NCBI RefSeq assembly: GCF_024733015.1
Contig: NZ_JANKJG010000009.1
Coordinates: 103,148 to 167,147, forward strand
Direction of reading: 5' to 3'
DNA from: Pseudosulfitobacter koreensis
GTDB lineage: Bacteria > Pseudomonadota > Alphaproteobacteria > Rhodobacterales > Rhodobacteraceae
DNA length: 64,000 bases
In this document: piece by piece, positions 17,558 to 26,941 of the stretch
Position numbering within the stretch: position 1 is the first letter of the stretch
How the letters are laid out: every line of letters starts with the position of its first letter
The notes under the pieces: generated by a model
Told to the model about the DNA's origin: nothing
The model's database searches: none
What the model saw: only the letters and a program-made list of their open reading frames with translations
Position numbers and translations under genes: made by a program

Positions 17558-19093
17558 ATGACCGATACGGCCCTTACATTCTCCGACGACCAGGCCGTGG
17601 CCTATGACGCAGTGACCGAGATGCTGCGCGGCGCGGGTATTGACCTGGACGAACAATTGCTGACGCCGCCAAAATCTTCGGCAAGCGCCGTGATGGCCGT
17701 AACGGGCAAGGCCGGTTCGGGCAAGACGCTGCTTTTGGCGCAACTCTACAAGGCGCTGGAGCAGGCGGGGGTCGAGGTGGTCTCTGGCGATTATGAATCG
17801 CGCAAGCGCAAGGACAAGCGCACGCTTGCGATCCTTGCGCCCACCAACAAGGCCGCCAGCGTCTTGCGTCTGCGCGGGGTGCCGGCCACCACGATCCACC
17901 GCATCCTCTATACGCCCGTCTACGATCCGGAATACGAGCGCATCGCGGAATGGCTGGCGGGCAACGGCGAACGCCCGGACATCGCCGATCTGACCGAACA
18001 CGCTCTTGACCGGGCGGCAGCGTTCTATGCCAACAACAAGTCCATTCCCGGCGCCCTGGCCGCCGCCGGACTGCGCGGCAGCGACTTTATCACCGGCTGG
18101 AAGCGCCGGGAGGAGCCGCTGGATATCGGGTTCATCGACGAATCCTCGATGCTGGATGATAAGCAGTTCGAAGACCTGAAGGAGATCTTTCCCACGCTGC
18201 TGCTTTTCGGCGATCCCGCGCAGTTGGCGCCTGTCGGCCAATCGGGTACGATGGTGTTTGAAAAGCTGCCTGCGCCGCGTGTGCTGAACCTCAGCCGGGT
18301 GCACCGTCAGGCCGCCGACAATCCTATTCTTGACCTTGCACATGCGTTGGCTGATCCCGCGCTGGAGTTTCACCATTTCGAGAAGATGGTAGAGGACGCG
18401 TCAAAGCGCGACGAGCGTGTCGTCTGGGGCCAGCGGGTCGAGGTGGACCTGATGGCGCGCAGTCCGGTTCTGGTCTGGCGCAACGCCACGCGCATCCGCC
18501 TGATCAACGCCTTTCGCACCGTCTATGGCGCGCCCGAGGATGCGCTGCTGGAAGGCGAGCCGCTGATCTGCGACGGGATCGAACTGCCATTGAAGCACCG
18601 CAAGAAACGGCTGGATCTGGAAGCACGCGGCCTGATCCGGGGCGCACAGGTGGTGTTTCTGGGGGCCGGGCGCAAGCCGGGGTTTTCACGGCTGCACGTC
18701 GTGGGGGCCGAAGATCCGCAGATTTCCGCAGCCTCGATCGTCAAGATTGAAAAGCCCGACGAGGAAGAGCCGTTCATTCCCTTTGCCGCGCGGATGGGGG
18801 CCACGTTCCTGCACGGTGCGGCTGTCACCATCCACAAGGCGCAGGGCAGCCAGTGGAACACCGTGCAAGTGTTCGCGCCCGATCTGTTCGTCGCCGCCCG
18901 CATGGGCCGTGTCGAGGCGGGGCAACCGCTTTGGAAGCGGCTGGCCTACGTGGCGATCACCCGCGCGCAGGAGCGTCTGATCTGGGTCGTGCGCAACCGC
19001 TTGTCGAAACCGTCCGAGCCCTTGCGCGTGGACGATCTGAAAGCTGTGCCCGCAGCCCCGCTCGATCTGGCAGCACCCGAAGAATTTCTCTAA
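17558..19093 (+). CDS. ATP-dependent DNA helicase, RecD/UvrD-like (superfamily I)
   Basis: The 511-residue protein has Walker A MAVTGKAGSGKT (about residues 47-58), a Walker B region GFIDESSML (about 204-212), motif III FGDPAQLAPVG, and the C-terminal UvrD_C_2 box GAAVTIHKAQGSQW with YVAITRAQERL. This matches stand-alone RecD-like helicases annotated as ATP-dependent exonuclease-superfamily proteins. No recB or recC is present, so it likely acts alone in DNA repair or recombination, moving 5'-3' as RecD-type proteins do. It starts 50 bases after luxI and converges with the TIGR02186 gene with only four bases between. Confidence 0.88.
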   Translation: MTDTALTFSDDQAVAYDAVTEMLRGAGIDLDEQLLTPPKSSASAVMAVTGKAGSGKTLLLAQLYKALEQAGVEVVSGDYESRKRKDKRTLAILAPTNKAASVLRLRGVPATTIHRILYTPVYDPEYERIAEWLAGNGERPDIADLTEHALDRAAAFYANNKSIPGALAAAGLRGSDFITGWKRREEPLDIGFIDESSMLDDKQFEDLKEIFPTLLLFGDPAQLAPVGQSGTMVFEKLPAPRVLNLSRVHRQAADNPILDLAHALADPALEFHHFEKMVEDASKRDERVVWGQRVEVDLMARSPVLVWRNATRIRLINAFRTVYGAPEDALLEGEPLICDGIELPLKHRKKRLDLEARGLIRGAQVVFLGAGRKPGFSRLHVVGAEDPQISAASIVKIEKPDEEEPFIPFAARMGATFLHGAAVTIHKAQGSQWNTVQVFAPDLFVAARMGRVEAGQPLWKRLAYVAITRAQERLIWVVRNRLSKPSEPLRVDDLKAVPAAPLDLAAPEEFL

Positions 19094-19097
19094 GTCG

Positions 19098-19865
19098 TCA
19101 GCGGCGCAGAAGTGTGAAGCCGGCAGAGGCACCCCAACCGGCGGCCACGGCGATAAAGATCGACATCAAACCATAGAGCAGCGGCTGATTGCGCGACAGC
19201 ATGAACAGCCACCGCTCCAGCCCCACTTTGCGCACGTCGATGGTGGTCTGGTATTGCGATATGACATTGCCGTCACGGGTCAGGAAGATGCGGGTCACAT
19301 AGCCGCCTTCGGTCAGCGACGCGGGCAGCTGGATCGAGGTGCGGAACAGGGTTTGCTGATCCACGACGACCTTTTCCTCAAGCATCTGGTAGAGATCGAC
19401 GTCTTCCCGGATACGGATCAACGCGTCGGTGAAGGCCCCGGAATCTTCGATGTTCATCGGCGCGCCCACAGACCGGATCGCCCGCGGTACGGAAATGCTG
19501 TAGCGCAGGTCGTCGATGTTTGTCAGCACTTCGCCCAGAGGGCCGCTCGACGCCACAGCGTAGTAGCTGGGTGCCTGGTCCACATCGACCGCATCGGTGT
19601 TGACCCAGATGCCAAACCGGCGCTCCTTGCGTCGCACAGTCACGGGCAATGACGGGCCTGCGACAGTGATGACCACCTCCAGCGGCGGGCCCTCGGGAAT
19701 GGGCTCCTCGCGCCGGACCGCGCCGAAGATCAGAATTTCCGAGCCATCAAAGCTGGCTGTGATCGCGACCTCGTTCTTCGACAGGCCCAGGATGACCTGT
19801 TCGGCACATACGGGAAATGCCGTCGCGAGGCACAGTGCCAGTAGCGATATGAGCCGCGCCCGCAT
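19098..19865 (-). CDS. TIGR02186 family membrane-anchored periplasmic protein
   Basis: The 255-residue protein has a signal peptide (MRARLISLLALCLATAFPVC), a beta-rich domain beginning AEQVILGLSKNEVAITASFDG, and one C-terminal membrane helix (about residues 228-250) before a short basic tail. This is the alphaproteobacterial TIGR02186/PF09608 family, nearly always encoded next to a TauE-type exporter. The ATG at 19865 overlaps the TauE stop by one base; a GTG one codon upstream is possible. The pair is translationally coupled. A role as periplasmic partner of the exporter is inferred from this constant pairing; the substrate is unknown. Confidence 0.85.
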   Translation of the reverse strand: MRARLISLLALCLATAFPVCAEQVILGLSKNEVAITASFDGSEILIFGAVRREEPIPEGPPLEVVITVAGPSLPVTVRRKERRFGIWVNTDAVDVDQAPSYYAVASSGPLGEVLTNIDDLRYSISVPRAIRSVGAPMNIEDSGAFTDALIRIREDVDLYQMLEEKVVVDQQTLFRTSIQLPASLTEGGYVTRIFLTRDGNVISQYQTTIDVRKVGLERWLFMLSRNQPLLYGLMSIFIAVAAGWGASAGFTLLRR

Positions 19866-20785
19866 CACTCAGCCCTCGTGGCTGCGATGGAATAAAGCTC
19901 GGAGGGCATCAACAACAGTTCAAGCGCAAGCTTGCCGCACACGACCATGACCAGAAGCGCCAGCAGCACACGCAGCTGTTCGGCCTTCATCCGCAGGCCG
20001 ATGTTGGTGCCGATCTGCGCGCCGATCACGCCACCGACCAGCAGCAGAACGGCCAGAACCACATCGACGGTGTAGTTGGTGGTCGCGTGCAGCATGGTGG
20101 TGAAACCGGCGACAAAGATGATCTGGAACAGCGAGGTGCCGATCACCACCTTGGTCGGCATCCCCAGGATGTAGATCATCGCGGGCACCATGATGAACCC
20201 GCCGCCGACGCCCATGATTGCGGCCAGAACGCCCACCACCAGCCCGACCAACAAGGGCGGGATCACCGAGATATAGAGACCGGAGACGCGGAACCGCATC
20301 TTGAACGGCATCTTGTGGACCAGCCCGTGCTTCTTGCGCTGGGGACGCCTGCCAGAAGAGGACTTGCGCAGAGCCGACAGGCTTTCGACGAACATCAACG
20401 TGCCGATGACGCCCAGAAACAGCACATAGCAAAGCCGCACCATCAGATCGACCTGACCGATGGACCGCAGATAGTTGAACACGGCAACACCGGCAGCGGC
20501 CCCGATCAGGCCGCCGATCAGCAGCACGGTGCCCATCCTCAGATCCACCGTGCGCCGCCTGAAATGGGCCAATACGCCCGAGAAAGAGGACGCGACGATC
20601 TGGTTCGCGCTGGTGGCCACAGCCACTGCCGGGGGGATGCCGATGAAGAACAGCAGCGGCGTCATCAAGAAACCGCCGCCGACGCCGAACATGCCCGACA
20701 GAATCCCCACCAAACCGCCAAGTCCCAGGAGCAGGAAAGCATTTACCGAGACTTCCGCGATGGGCAGGTATATTTGCATACCCAT
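19865..20785 (-). CDS. TauE/SafE-family anion exporter
   Basis: The 306-residue membrane protein has seven or eight hydrophobic helices. It carries the two internally repeated TauE signatures GGLVGILSGMFGVGGGFLMTP (start about residue 23) and VGVLAAIMGVGGGFIMVPAM (about residue 187), with a basic cytoplasmic loop (GRRPQRKKHG) between them. TauE/SafE proteins export sulfite, sulfoacetate or related anions. It is the first gene of a two-gene operon with the TIGR02186 protein. It is distinct from the frameshifted TauE at the left edge of the window, which lacks a visible double GVGGGF motif in the part seen. Confidence 0.87.
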   Translation of the reverse strand: MGMQIYLPIAEVSVNAFLLLGLGGLVGILSGMFGVGGGFLMTPLLFFIGIPPAVAVATSANQIVASSFSGVLAHFRRRTVDLRMGTVLLIGGLIGAAAGVAVFNYLRSIGQVDLMVRLCYVLFLGVIGTLMFVESLSALRKSSSGRRPQRKKHGLVHKMPFKMRFRVSGLYISVIPPLLVGLVVGVLAAIMGVGGGFIMVPAMIYILGMPTKVVIGTSLFQIIFVAGFTTMLHATTNYTVDVVLAVLLLVGGVIGAQIGTNIGLRMKAEQLRVLLALLVMVVCGKLALELLLMPSELYSIAATRAE

Positions 20786-20867
20786 TCTTATGCCCTGCGT
20801 CGGGGGAAACGCAATATGCTACGCCGCAGCATCCCCTGTCAGGACCGACAATTCACGAGAACTGGAC

Positions 20868-21836
20868 CTATCGTTCTTTCACATATGGCTCGCCGCCCGC
20901 CCGCGGTGGCGTCGCCCGTCCGACAAAGCCCGCGAGGATAATCACGGTCATGATATAGGGCAGGGCGCCGAGCAGTTGCCCCTGAACCCGCATGCCCGTG
21001 AGGGACGTGATGACGTCTGGCCGGGTTTCCAGCGCGCCGAACAGGCCGAAGAGCAAGGTCGCATAAAGCGCGTACCAGGGTCGCCACTTTGCAAAGATCA
21101 GCGCCGCCAGCGCGATATAGCCACGGCCCGCGGACATGTCCTTGACGAAGCCGGCCTGCAGCGCGGTCGAAAGATACGCGCCCGCAATGCCGCAGAGCAC
21201 GCTGCAAATACCGATCGCCGCATAGCGCAGCCCGACCACGGACACGCCCGCTGTGTCCACTGCGGCGGGATTTTCGCCGACAGCGCGCAGGCGCAGGCCA
21301 AAGCGGGTGCGAAACAGGATGAACCAGGTCAGCGGCACGGCGGCAAAGGCGATGTAGACCAGGATCGAGTGGCCCGAGATCAGTTCCGCATAGATCGGCC
21401 CGATGAAGGGCACATCGGCCACCGCATCGGCGAAGGGCAGGGTGATCGGAGTGAACCGTCCGCCGCCCATCAGCGAGGGGGTGCGCCCGCCCTGCTGAAA
21501 CCAGCTCTGGGCGATCAGAACCGTCAGGCCCGCCGCAAGAAAGTTGATAGCCACGCCCGAAATCAGCTGATTGCCGCGAAAGGTGATCGAGGCAAAGCCG
21601 TGCAGCGCGCTGAGCAGCATCGACGCGGCGATGCCTGCGGCCAGACCCAGCCAGACCGATCCGGTGACCGACGCGATGGCGGCGGAAAAGAACGCGGCGG
21701 CCAGCATCTTGCCCTCGAGGCCGATGTCGAAGATGCCCGCGCGTTCGCTGAAAAGGCCCGCAAGGCACGCCAGCAGCAGCGGTGTCGCCAGACGCACGGT
21801 GCTGTCGAGCAGCTGGATCAGGGTCAGGAAATCCAT
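20868..21836 (-). CDS. Nucleoside ABC transporter permease (second permease)
   Basis: The 322-residue BPD_transp_2-type permease has eight or nine helices. The characteristic phrases ERAGIFDIGLEGKMLAAAFF and RAVGENPAAVDTAGVSVVGLR are typical of the smaller permease of BmpA-type purine-nucleoside importers. It lies four bases after the larger permease gene and is last in the importer operon. Together the two permeases form the membrane channel energised by the ATPase at 23066-24604 and fed by the BmpA-like protein at 24681-25676. Confidence 0.9.
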   Translation of the reverse strand: MDFLTLIQLLDSTVRLATPLLLACLAGLFSERAGIFDIGLEGKMLAAAFFSAAIASVTGSVWLGLAAGIAASMLLSALHGFASITFRGNQLISGVAINFLAAGLTVLIAQSWFQQGGRTPSLMGGGRFTPITLPFADAVADVPFIGPIYAELISGHSILVYIAFAAVPLTWFILFRTRFGLRLRAVGENPAAVDTAGVSVVGLRYAAIGICSVLCGIAGAYLSTALQAGFVKDMSAGRGYIALAALIFAKWRPWYALYATLLFGLFGALETRPDVITSLTGMRVQGQLLGALPYIMTVIILAGFVGRATPPRAGGEPYVKER

Positions 21837-21840
21837 GAGG

Positions 21841-22971
21841 TCACTCCGCAGGCTCTATCGGTTTGCGTTCAGGCTTGGGGCTGCGGGCACGGCGAACGGC
21901 CAGGAACATCCGCTCAAGCGGCATCCGCACCATGTTGTCCAGCGCGCCGGTGAACAGGATGACCAGCGCCTGGATGACCACGATCAACTCGCGTGGGATC
22001 GACGTCCAGAGCGCAAGCTCGGCACCGCCCTGGTAGAGAAACCCGAACAGGATCGCGGCAATGAATACGCCAAACGGGTGGCTGCGGCCCATCAGGGCCA
22101 CCGCGATACCGATGAACCCGGCACCCTCGACTGCGTTCAGCACCAGACGTTCCGCCTCGCCCATGACGTTGTTGATCGCCATCAGACCGGCTAGCCCGCC
22201 GGAAATGATCATGGTGATCATGGTAATCTTGAACGGTGAAATGCCCGCATATTTCGCGGCGCTCTGCGAATGGCCGTAGGCGCGCAGCTCATACCCCAGA
22301 CGGGTGTGCCAGATCAGCGCCCAGACCAGCACGCAGGCCAGCACCGCGACCAGCAGGGTGATGTTCGCGGGCGCCGCCTTGGAAAAGCTGATGCCGATCG
22401 GCGCCAGAAGCTCGTGCAAGGTTGGCAGTTGCGTCGCTTCGGGAAAGCGGGCGGTGGCGGGGTCCATGCTGCCGGTCGGGCGCAGGACGTTGACCAGAAT
22501 GTAGTTCAGCAAGGAGGCCGCGATGAAGTTGAACATGATCGTGGTGATCACGATGTGACTTCCGCGCCTGGCCTGCAGATAGGCCGGGATCGCGGCCCAG
22601 AACGCGCCGAAGAGGGCGGCCATCGCAATGGCACCCAGCAGCGCCAGCGACCAATGCGGCCATGGGATGTAGAGACAGGCCAGTGCAACGCCCAGACCGC
22701 CCAGGGCCGCCTGACCCTCGCCGCCGATGTTGAACAGCCGCGCGTGAAAGGCGACGGCGACGGCAAGGCCGGTGAACATGAAATTCGTGGCATAATAGAG
22801 CGTATAGCCCCAGCCGTAGGTCGAGCCCAAGGCGCCCGAGACCATCAACTTGACGGCGGCAATAGGGTCTTCGCCTATGGCGAGGATCACCAGCGCGGAG
22901 ATGATCGCGGCAAGGATCAGTGAAATCAGCGGCACGAGGATCACCTCGGCCCATTTGGGCATCACGTCCAT
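21841..22971 (-). CDS. Nucleoside ABC transporter permease (first permease)
   Basis: The 376-residue permease has about ten hydrophobic helices and the family core FNIGGEGQAALGGLGVAL and RAYGHSQSAAKYAGIS, matching the larger permease of BmpA-type importers. It ends in a basic cytoplasmic tail (RRARSPKPERKPIE). A 94-base gap containing a dispersed repeat separates it from the ATPase gene upstream. It is four bases ahead of the second permease gene and is probably translated together with it. Confidence 0.9.
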   Translation of the reverse strand: MDVMPKWAEVILVPLISLILAAIISALVILAIGEDPIAAVKLMVSGALGSTYGWGYTLYYATNFMFTGLAVAVAFHARLFNIGGEGQAALGGLGVALACLYIPWPHWSLALLGAIAMAALFGAFWAAIPAYLQARRGSHIVITTIMFNFIAASLLNYILVNVLRPTGSMDPATARFPEATQLPTLHELLAPIGISFSKAAPANITLLVAVLACVLVWALIWHTRLGYELRAYGHSQSAAKYAGISPFKITMITMIISGGLAGLMAINNVMGEAERLVLNAVEGAGFIGIAVALMGRSHPFGVFIAAILFGFLYQGGAELALWTSIPRELIVVIQALVILFTGALDNMVRMPLERMFLAVRRARSPKPERKPIEPAE

Positions 22972-23003
22972 TGGTGGGCTCCTTGGTGACGGGCAGGCGC
23001 GTG

Positions 23004-23060
23004 GGGGCGCTGCCCCCGTCCCTGCGGGACTCCCCCGGGATATTTGAGGCCAAAAGAAAG
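23004..23060 (-). repeat. Dispersed intergenic repeat, copy 1
   Basis: On the minus strand this copy reads TTTCTTTTGGCC, then AAATATCCCGGGGG, then two GC hairpins (GTCCCGCAGGGAC and GGGGGCAGCGCCCCC). The same ordered blocks occur after argF (61389-61443), and a shorter version flanks the asmA-kdsA terminator (36226-36327). It sits between two genes of one operon and may attenuate transcription or stabilise mRNA. Confidence 0.7.
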
Positions 23061-23065
23061 CGTGG

Positions 23066-24604
23066 TCATTGCGTGGCCTCCATTCCTGCCATCAGCATCC
23101 CCAGTTCCTTTTCATCGGTCTGGCCGGGCAAGCGTTCGCCCATGATGTGTCCGTCGAACATGACCGCGATGCGGTCCGAGAGTGAAAAGATCTCTTCAAG
23201 CTCGACCGAGACCAGCAGGATCGCCTTGCCCTGATCGCGCAGGGCGACGATCTGCTGGTGGATGAACTCGATGGCACCGATGTCGACGCCGCGGGTGGGC
23301 TGGCCGACCAGAAGCAGGTCCGGGTTGCGCTCGATCTCGCGGGCGAGGACAATCTTTTGCTGGTTGCCGCCGGAGAAGTTCTTGGCTGCCAGTTTTGGAT
23401 CTGGCGGGCGCACGTCGAAACGCTTCATCTTGGCCTCGGTGTCTTCGCGGATCGCGGCGTTGTTCATCAGAAGCCCTGATTGATAGGACGGATCGTGATG
23501 GTAGCCGAAGGCAGTGTTTTCCCAGGCGTGGAAATCCATGATCAGCCCCTCGCGCTGGCGGTCTTCGGGCACGTGTGCGATGCCTTTCGCGCGGCGCGAC
23601 TTGCCGTCGGCATATTTGCCGCTGAGGTCGATGGCGGTGCCGTTCAGCGTGACCGTGCCGGTGCCACGGGCATAGCCGCCCAGCAGTTCCAGCAGTTCGG
23701 ACTGGCCGTTGCCCGCCACGCCCGCGATGCCCAGAATCTCGCCCGCGCGTACCTGCAGGTCAATACCCTTGAGCCGTTCGACGCCAGCCTCGTCGGTGAC
23801 GTGCAGGTTCTTGATGTCCAGCACCACCTTGCCCGGCGTCGCAGGGGCCTTGTTGACGCTCAGCAGAACCTTGCGGCCGACCATCAGCTCGGCCAGTTGC
23901 TCGGGCGAGGTCTCTGCGGTCTTGACCGTGGCGGTCATCTCGCCGCGCCGCATGACGCTGACGGTGTCGGTGATCTCCATGATCTCGCGCAGCTTGTGGG
24001 TGATCAGGATGATCGTCTTGCCCTCTTCGCGCAGACGTCCCAGGATGCGAAACAGCTGGTCCGCCTCGGCGGGGGTCAGCACGCCTGTGGGCTCGTCCAG
24101 GATCAGGATATCGGCCTGGCGGTAGAGCGCCTTGAGGATTTCGACGCGCTGCTGCATGCCCACGCCCAGATCTTCGATCACGGCGTCGGGATCGACGTTC
24201 AACCCGTATTCCTGCTCGAGTGCCACCAGTTCCTTGCGGGCCTTGCCCAGCGAGGTGGTCAGCGACCAGCCGTCTTCCGCGCCCAGAATGATGTTTTCCA
24301 GCACGGTGAAGTTCTCGACCAGCTTGAAGTGCTGGAACACCATGCCGATGCCCGCCGAAATCGCGGCCTGGCTGTCGGGAATTTCCGTCTTGGTGCCGCT
24401 GATGAAAACCTCGCCCGCGTCGGCCTTGTAGAAGCCGTAGAGGATGCTCATCAGGGTCGATTTGCCTGCGCCGTTCTCGCCAATGATCCCGTGGATCGTG
24501 CCGGGCATCACCCGGATCGAGATATCCTTGTTCGCCTGAACGGGGCCAAAGGCTTTGGATATACCTTTGAGCTCGATTGCGGGGGCAACGGTCGTTGCGG
24601 TCAT
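23066..24604 (-). CDS. Nucleoside ABC transporter ATP-binding protein (two cassettes)
   Basis: The 512-residue protein has two fused ABC domains. The first has Walker A GENGAGKST and the signature LGVGMQQRVEILKAL. The second has GVAGNGQSELLELL in place of a canonical Walker A, and the signature FSGGNQQKIVLAREI. A degenerate second P-loop is normal for sugar/nucleoside importers of this class. The ATG at 24604 has AAAGGG at a proper distance; a TTG three codons upstream does not. It drives uptake through the two permeases. A terminator-like hairpin separates it from the substrate-binding gene, as is common where the binding protein is made in excess. Confidence 0.93.
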   Translation of the reverse strand: MTATTVAPAIELKGISKAFGPVQANKDISIRVMPGTIHGIIGENGAGKSTLMSILYGFYKADAGEVFISGTKTEIPDSQAAISAGIGMVFQHFKLVENFTVLENIILGAEDGWSLTTSLGKARKELVALEQEYGLNVDPDAVIEDLGVGMQQRVEILKALYRQADILILDEPTGVLTPAEADQLFRILGRLREEGKTIILITHKLREIMEITDTVSVMRRGEMTATVKTAETSPEQLAELMVGRKVLLSVNKAPATPGKVVLDIKNLHVTDEAGVERLKGIDLQVRAGEILGIAGVAGNGQSELLELLGGYARGTGTVTLNGTAIDLSGKYADGKSRRAKGIAHVPEDRQREGLIMDFHAWENTAFGYHHDPSYQSGLLMNNAAIREDTEAKMKRFDVRPPDPKLAAKNFSGGNQQKIVLAREIERNPDLLLVGQPTRGVDIGAIEFIHQQIVALRDQGKAILLVSVELEEIFSLSDRIAVMFDGHIMGERLPGQTDEKELGMLMAGMEATQ

Positions 24605-24628
24605 GGCGGGCAAACCCTTTGTCTTGCG

Positions 24629-24660
24629 AAAAGGCCGCGCCAGTGTGAGTGGCGCGGCCC
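24629..24660 (-). terminator. Hairpin after the binding-protein gene (partial terminator)
   Basis: GGCCGCGCC and GGCGCGGCC form a perfect nine-base stem with a nine-base loop, followed on the minus strand by TTTT-CG. It lies 21 bases after the BmpA-like gene, inside the importer operon, and would lower expression of the downstream ATPase and permeases. Confidence 0.8.
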
Positions 24661-24680
24661 TTGGTGGTCAGAGTGTCAGA

Positions 24681-25676
24681 TCAGAACGTAAGCGCAGGGC
24701 AGCTGTCGTCCGAGGCATAGTCGTGCACGACGATGTCGCCTGCAGCGATCGAGGCTGCAGCCGCGTCAACTTCGGTCTGCATCTGCTCGGTCACCAGCTC
24801 TGCGTTGTTCTCGTCCATCGCATAGCCGACGCCGCCGTTGGCCAGGTTGAGGACTTCGACGCCGCCTTCCAGATCTTCGCCTGCGGTCATTGATTCGTAG
24901 ACCGCGACATCAACCCGTTTGAGCATCGAGGTCAGGACCTTGCCGGGGTGCAGGTGGTTCTGGTTGCTGTCCACGCCGATCGACAGGATACCTTCGTCCG
25001 CGGCAGTTTGCAGAACGCCGACACCGGTGCCGCCAGCTGCGGCATAGACAACGTCAGCGCCCTGGCTGATCTGCGCCTTGGTCAGCTCCGACCCCTTGAC
25101 CGGGTCGTTCCAGGCCGCAGGCGTGGTGCCGGTCATGTTGGCGATGATGGTCGCATCGGGGTTCACGGCCTTGACGCCCTGGGCATAGCCGCAGGCGAAT
25201 TTGCGGATCAGCGGGATGTCCATGCCACCGATGAAGCCGACGGTGCCGGTTTCCGATGCCTGTGCCGCCATCATGCCGACCAGATACGAGCCTTCGTGCT
25301 CGGTAAAGCCGATAACCTTGACGTTGGGCGCATCGACCCAGCCGTCAATGGTGACGAATGTGGTGTCGGGGTAATCGGGTGCCACGACTTCCAGCGCGCT
25401 GGAGAAGGCAAAACCGGTGGTGATGACCGGGTTTGCACCCGACTCTGCGAAACGGCGCAGGGCCTGTTCACGCTGTGCTTCGGACTGCATCTCGATTTCG
25501 CGGAAGGTGCCGCCGGTTTCTTCGGACCAGCGCTGCGCGCCGGCAAAGGCGGCTTCGTTGAAGGACTTGTCGAACTTTCCGCCCAGATCGTAGATCAGTG
25601 CCGGTTCGGCAATGGCGGCGCCGGCAGTGAGGGCCAGCCCGGCAGCGGCGCCCAGAAATTTTTGCATTAGGGTCAT
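24681..25676 (-). CDS. BmpA/PnrA-type nucleoside-binding periplasmic protein
   Basis: The 331-residue protein starts with a signal peptide (MTLMQKFLGAAAGLALTAGAAIA) and continues with LIYDLGGKFDKSFNEAAFAG, the conserved start of the BmpA family, then EHEGSYLVGMMAAQASETGTVGFIGGMD and AAGGTGVGVLQTAADEG. These proteins bind purine nucleosides. No lipobox cysteine is seen, so it is a free periplasmic protein rather than a lipoprotein. The ATG at 25676 follows GGGAGATACCAA; the longer in-frame reading to 25967 has no ribosome site or similarity. It is the first gene of the importer operon, with the promoter region at 25677-25870. Confidence 0.92.
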   Translation of the reverse strand: MTLMQKFLGAAAGLALTAGAAIAEPALIYDLGGKFDKSFNEAAFAGAQRWSEETGGTFREIEMQSEAQREQALRRFAESGANPVITTGFAFSSALEVVAPDYPDTTFVTIDGWVDAPNVKVIGFTEHEGSYLVGMMAAQASETGTVGFIGGMDIPLIRKFACGYAQGVKAVNPDATIIANMTGTTPAAWNDPVKGSELTKAQISQGADVVYAAAGGTGVGVLQTAADEGILSIGVDSNQNHLHPGKVLTSMLKRVDVAVYESMTAGEDLEGGVEVLNLANGGVGYAMDENNAELVTEQMQTEVDAAAASIAAGDIVVHDYASDDSCPALTF

Positions 25677-25870
25677 TTGGTATCTCCCAGTTTTCGTGTT
25701 TGGAGCCTGCGTCCCGTGGTTGGGGCTGCGGGGCCCGACGCCCGTGCATTTCTGTGTGCATGACAGGCAGATCAGATTGATCAGATGCAAATAAGGCCGC
25801 ACCGCTCGGGCGGGGTCAACCGGTTTTTCCATGGCCGGGGCGGGATTCGCATGGCTGACCTTGGGTGAGG

Positions 25871-26281
25871 TCAGCCAAGAGGCGCACGCATAAGCCATGC
25901 GTCCACCGCCTGTGCGCTCGACCGCTGATAATATCCGGCGCGACGGCCCGCGATCACAAATCCGCAAGCGGCGTAAAGCGCGCAGGCGGGGGCGTTGTCA
26001 GCGGCAACTTCGAGGAATGCCTCCCCGGCGGTGTGGGTGGCGCGCGCCATCCAGTCGGCCATGAGTGCACGCCCGGTGCCCTGTCCCTGATGGTCGGGGT
26101 GGACTGCGATTGTCAGCAGTTCGGCTTCGCCTGCCACGACGCGGACAAGAGCAAACCCTTGGGACGCGTGGCTGGCAAAGACATATGGGCTGTCGAGAAG
26201 GCTGGCAAATTCCGCAGCGGACCAGGCCCGCGCATCGGTAAAGGCGGCGGCGTGGATTTGCGCCATGTTTTGCGGGGTCAT
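25871..26281 (-). CDS. rimI: Ribosomal-protein S18 alanine N-acetyltransferase-like GNAT protein
   Basis: The 136-residue GNAT-fold protein shows the acetyl-CoA loop VHPDHQGQGTGRALMADW (R/Q-x-x-G-x-G/A), the family strand EAFLEVAADNAPACALYAACGF and the terminal AGYY. Position directly after tsaB with an ATGA overlap is the usual place of rimI. RimI acetylates the N-terminus of ribosomal protein S18. The similarity to RimI is moderate, so another N-acetyltransferase is possible, but context favours RimI. Confidence 0.82.
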   Translation of the reverse strand: MTPQNMAQIHAAAFTDARAWSAAEFASLLDSPYVFASHASQGFALVRVVAGEAELLTIAVHPDHQGQGTGRALMADWMARATHTAGEAFLEVAADNAPACALYAACGFVIAGRRAGYYQRSSAQAVDAWLMRAPLG

Positions 26282-26862
26282 GGGGCGTTTGCGGGCAGGA
26301 TCACGGGCGGCACATCGCGACCGGGGGCTGCGTCTGCGGGGCGCAGATAGCAGGGCGCGGGGGCAGGTGCCACTTGCGGGTAGAGCTTGGCGGCACGGGT
26401 CGCGATGGCTGCAGCGAGTTCTGCGGGCGCTGGGTCAGGGGCGAGGGTTACGCCATCTGCGGCAAGTGCTGCGCGGGTCACCAGTGCGGGGCCATCGGCG
26501 CGCTGCACATAGACCGAATCGCGCGGGGCCGGAACATAGACCGGGGCCGCTTGCAGGCCCTCGCGCTGCTCGAAGCCGGTTATGCCGTAAGCCGGCACAT
26601 CCAACCCCAGCGCCAGCCCCCGCGCGGCGGAAACGCCGATGCGGATGCCGGTGAAATTGCCGGGACCTACGCCCACTCCCAATGCGTCAAGGTCGCGCCA
26701 CCCCAGACCGTGGCGCGCCAGAATTTCTTGAAGCAGACCCATCAGGTGTTCGGCCTGTCCGCGCGTCATTTCTTCGGCGACTGCTTCAATCACCGTGTCG
26801 TCCGACCACAGGGCTGCGGCACACCAAGGGCCAGAGGTGTCAAAACCCAATACCGTGGTCAT
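26278..26862 (-). CDS. tsaB: tRNA t6A threonylcarbamoyladenosine biosynthesis protein TsaB
   Basis: TsaB works with TsaD and TsaE to place threonylcarbamoyl on A37 of ANN-decoding tRNAs. The 194-residue protein begins VLGFDTSGPWCAAALW, the ASKHA-fold entry of the family, and contains GVGVGPGNFTGIRIGVSAARGL, the typical TsaB core. The C-terminal half is divergent, as usual. It lacks the metal-binding histidines of TsaD. It overlaps rimI by four bases and is preceded by the NifU-like gene 79 bases away. Confidence 0.9.
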   Translation of the reverse strand: MTTVLGFDTSGPWCAAALWSDDTVIEAVAEEMTRGQAEHLMGLLQEILARHGLGWRDLDALGVGVGPGNFTGIRIGVSAARGLALGLDVPAYGITGFEQREGLQAAPVYVPAPRDSVYVQRADGPALVTRAALAADGVTLAPDPAPAELAAAIATRAAKLYPQVAPAPAPCYLRPADAAPGRDVPPVILPANAP

Positions 26863-26941
26863 GCGTCACCGCGCAGCGCAGAAACGATCAGGGCGCCGCA
26901 ATTGCAGCGCCCATCGGGACTTGAGATGCCGCTCACCGGGG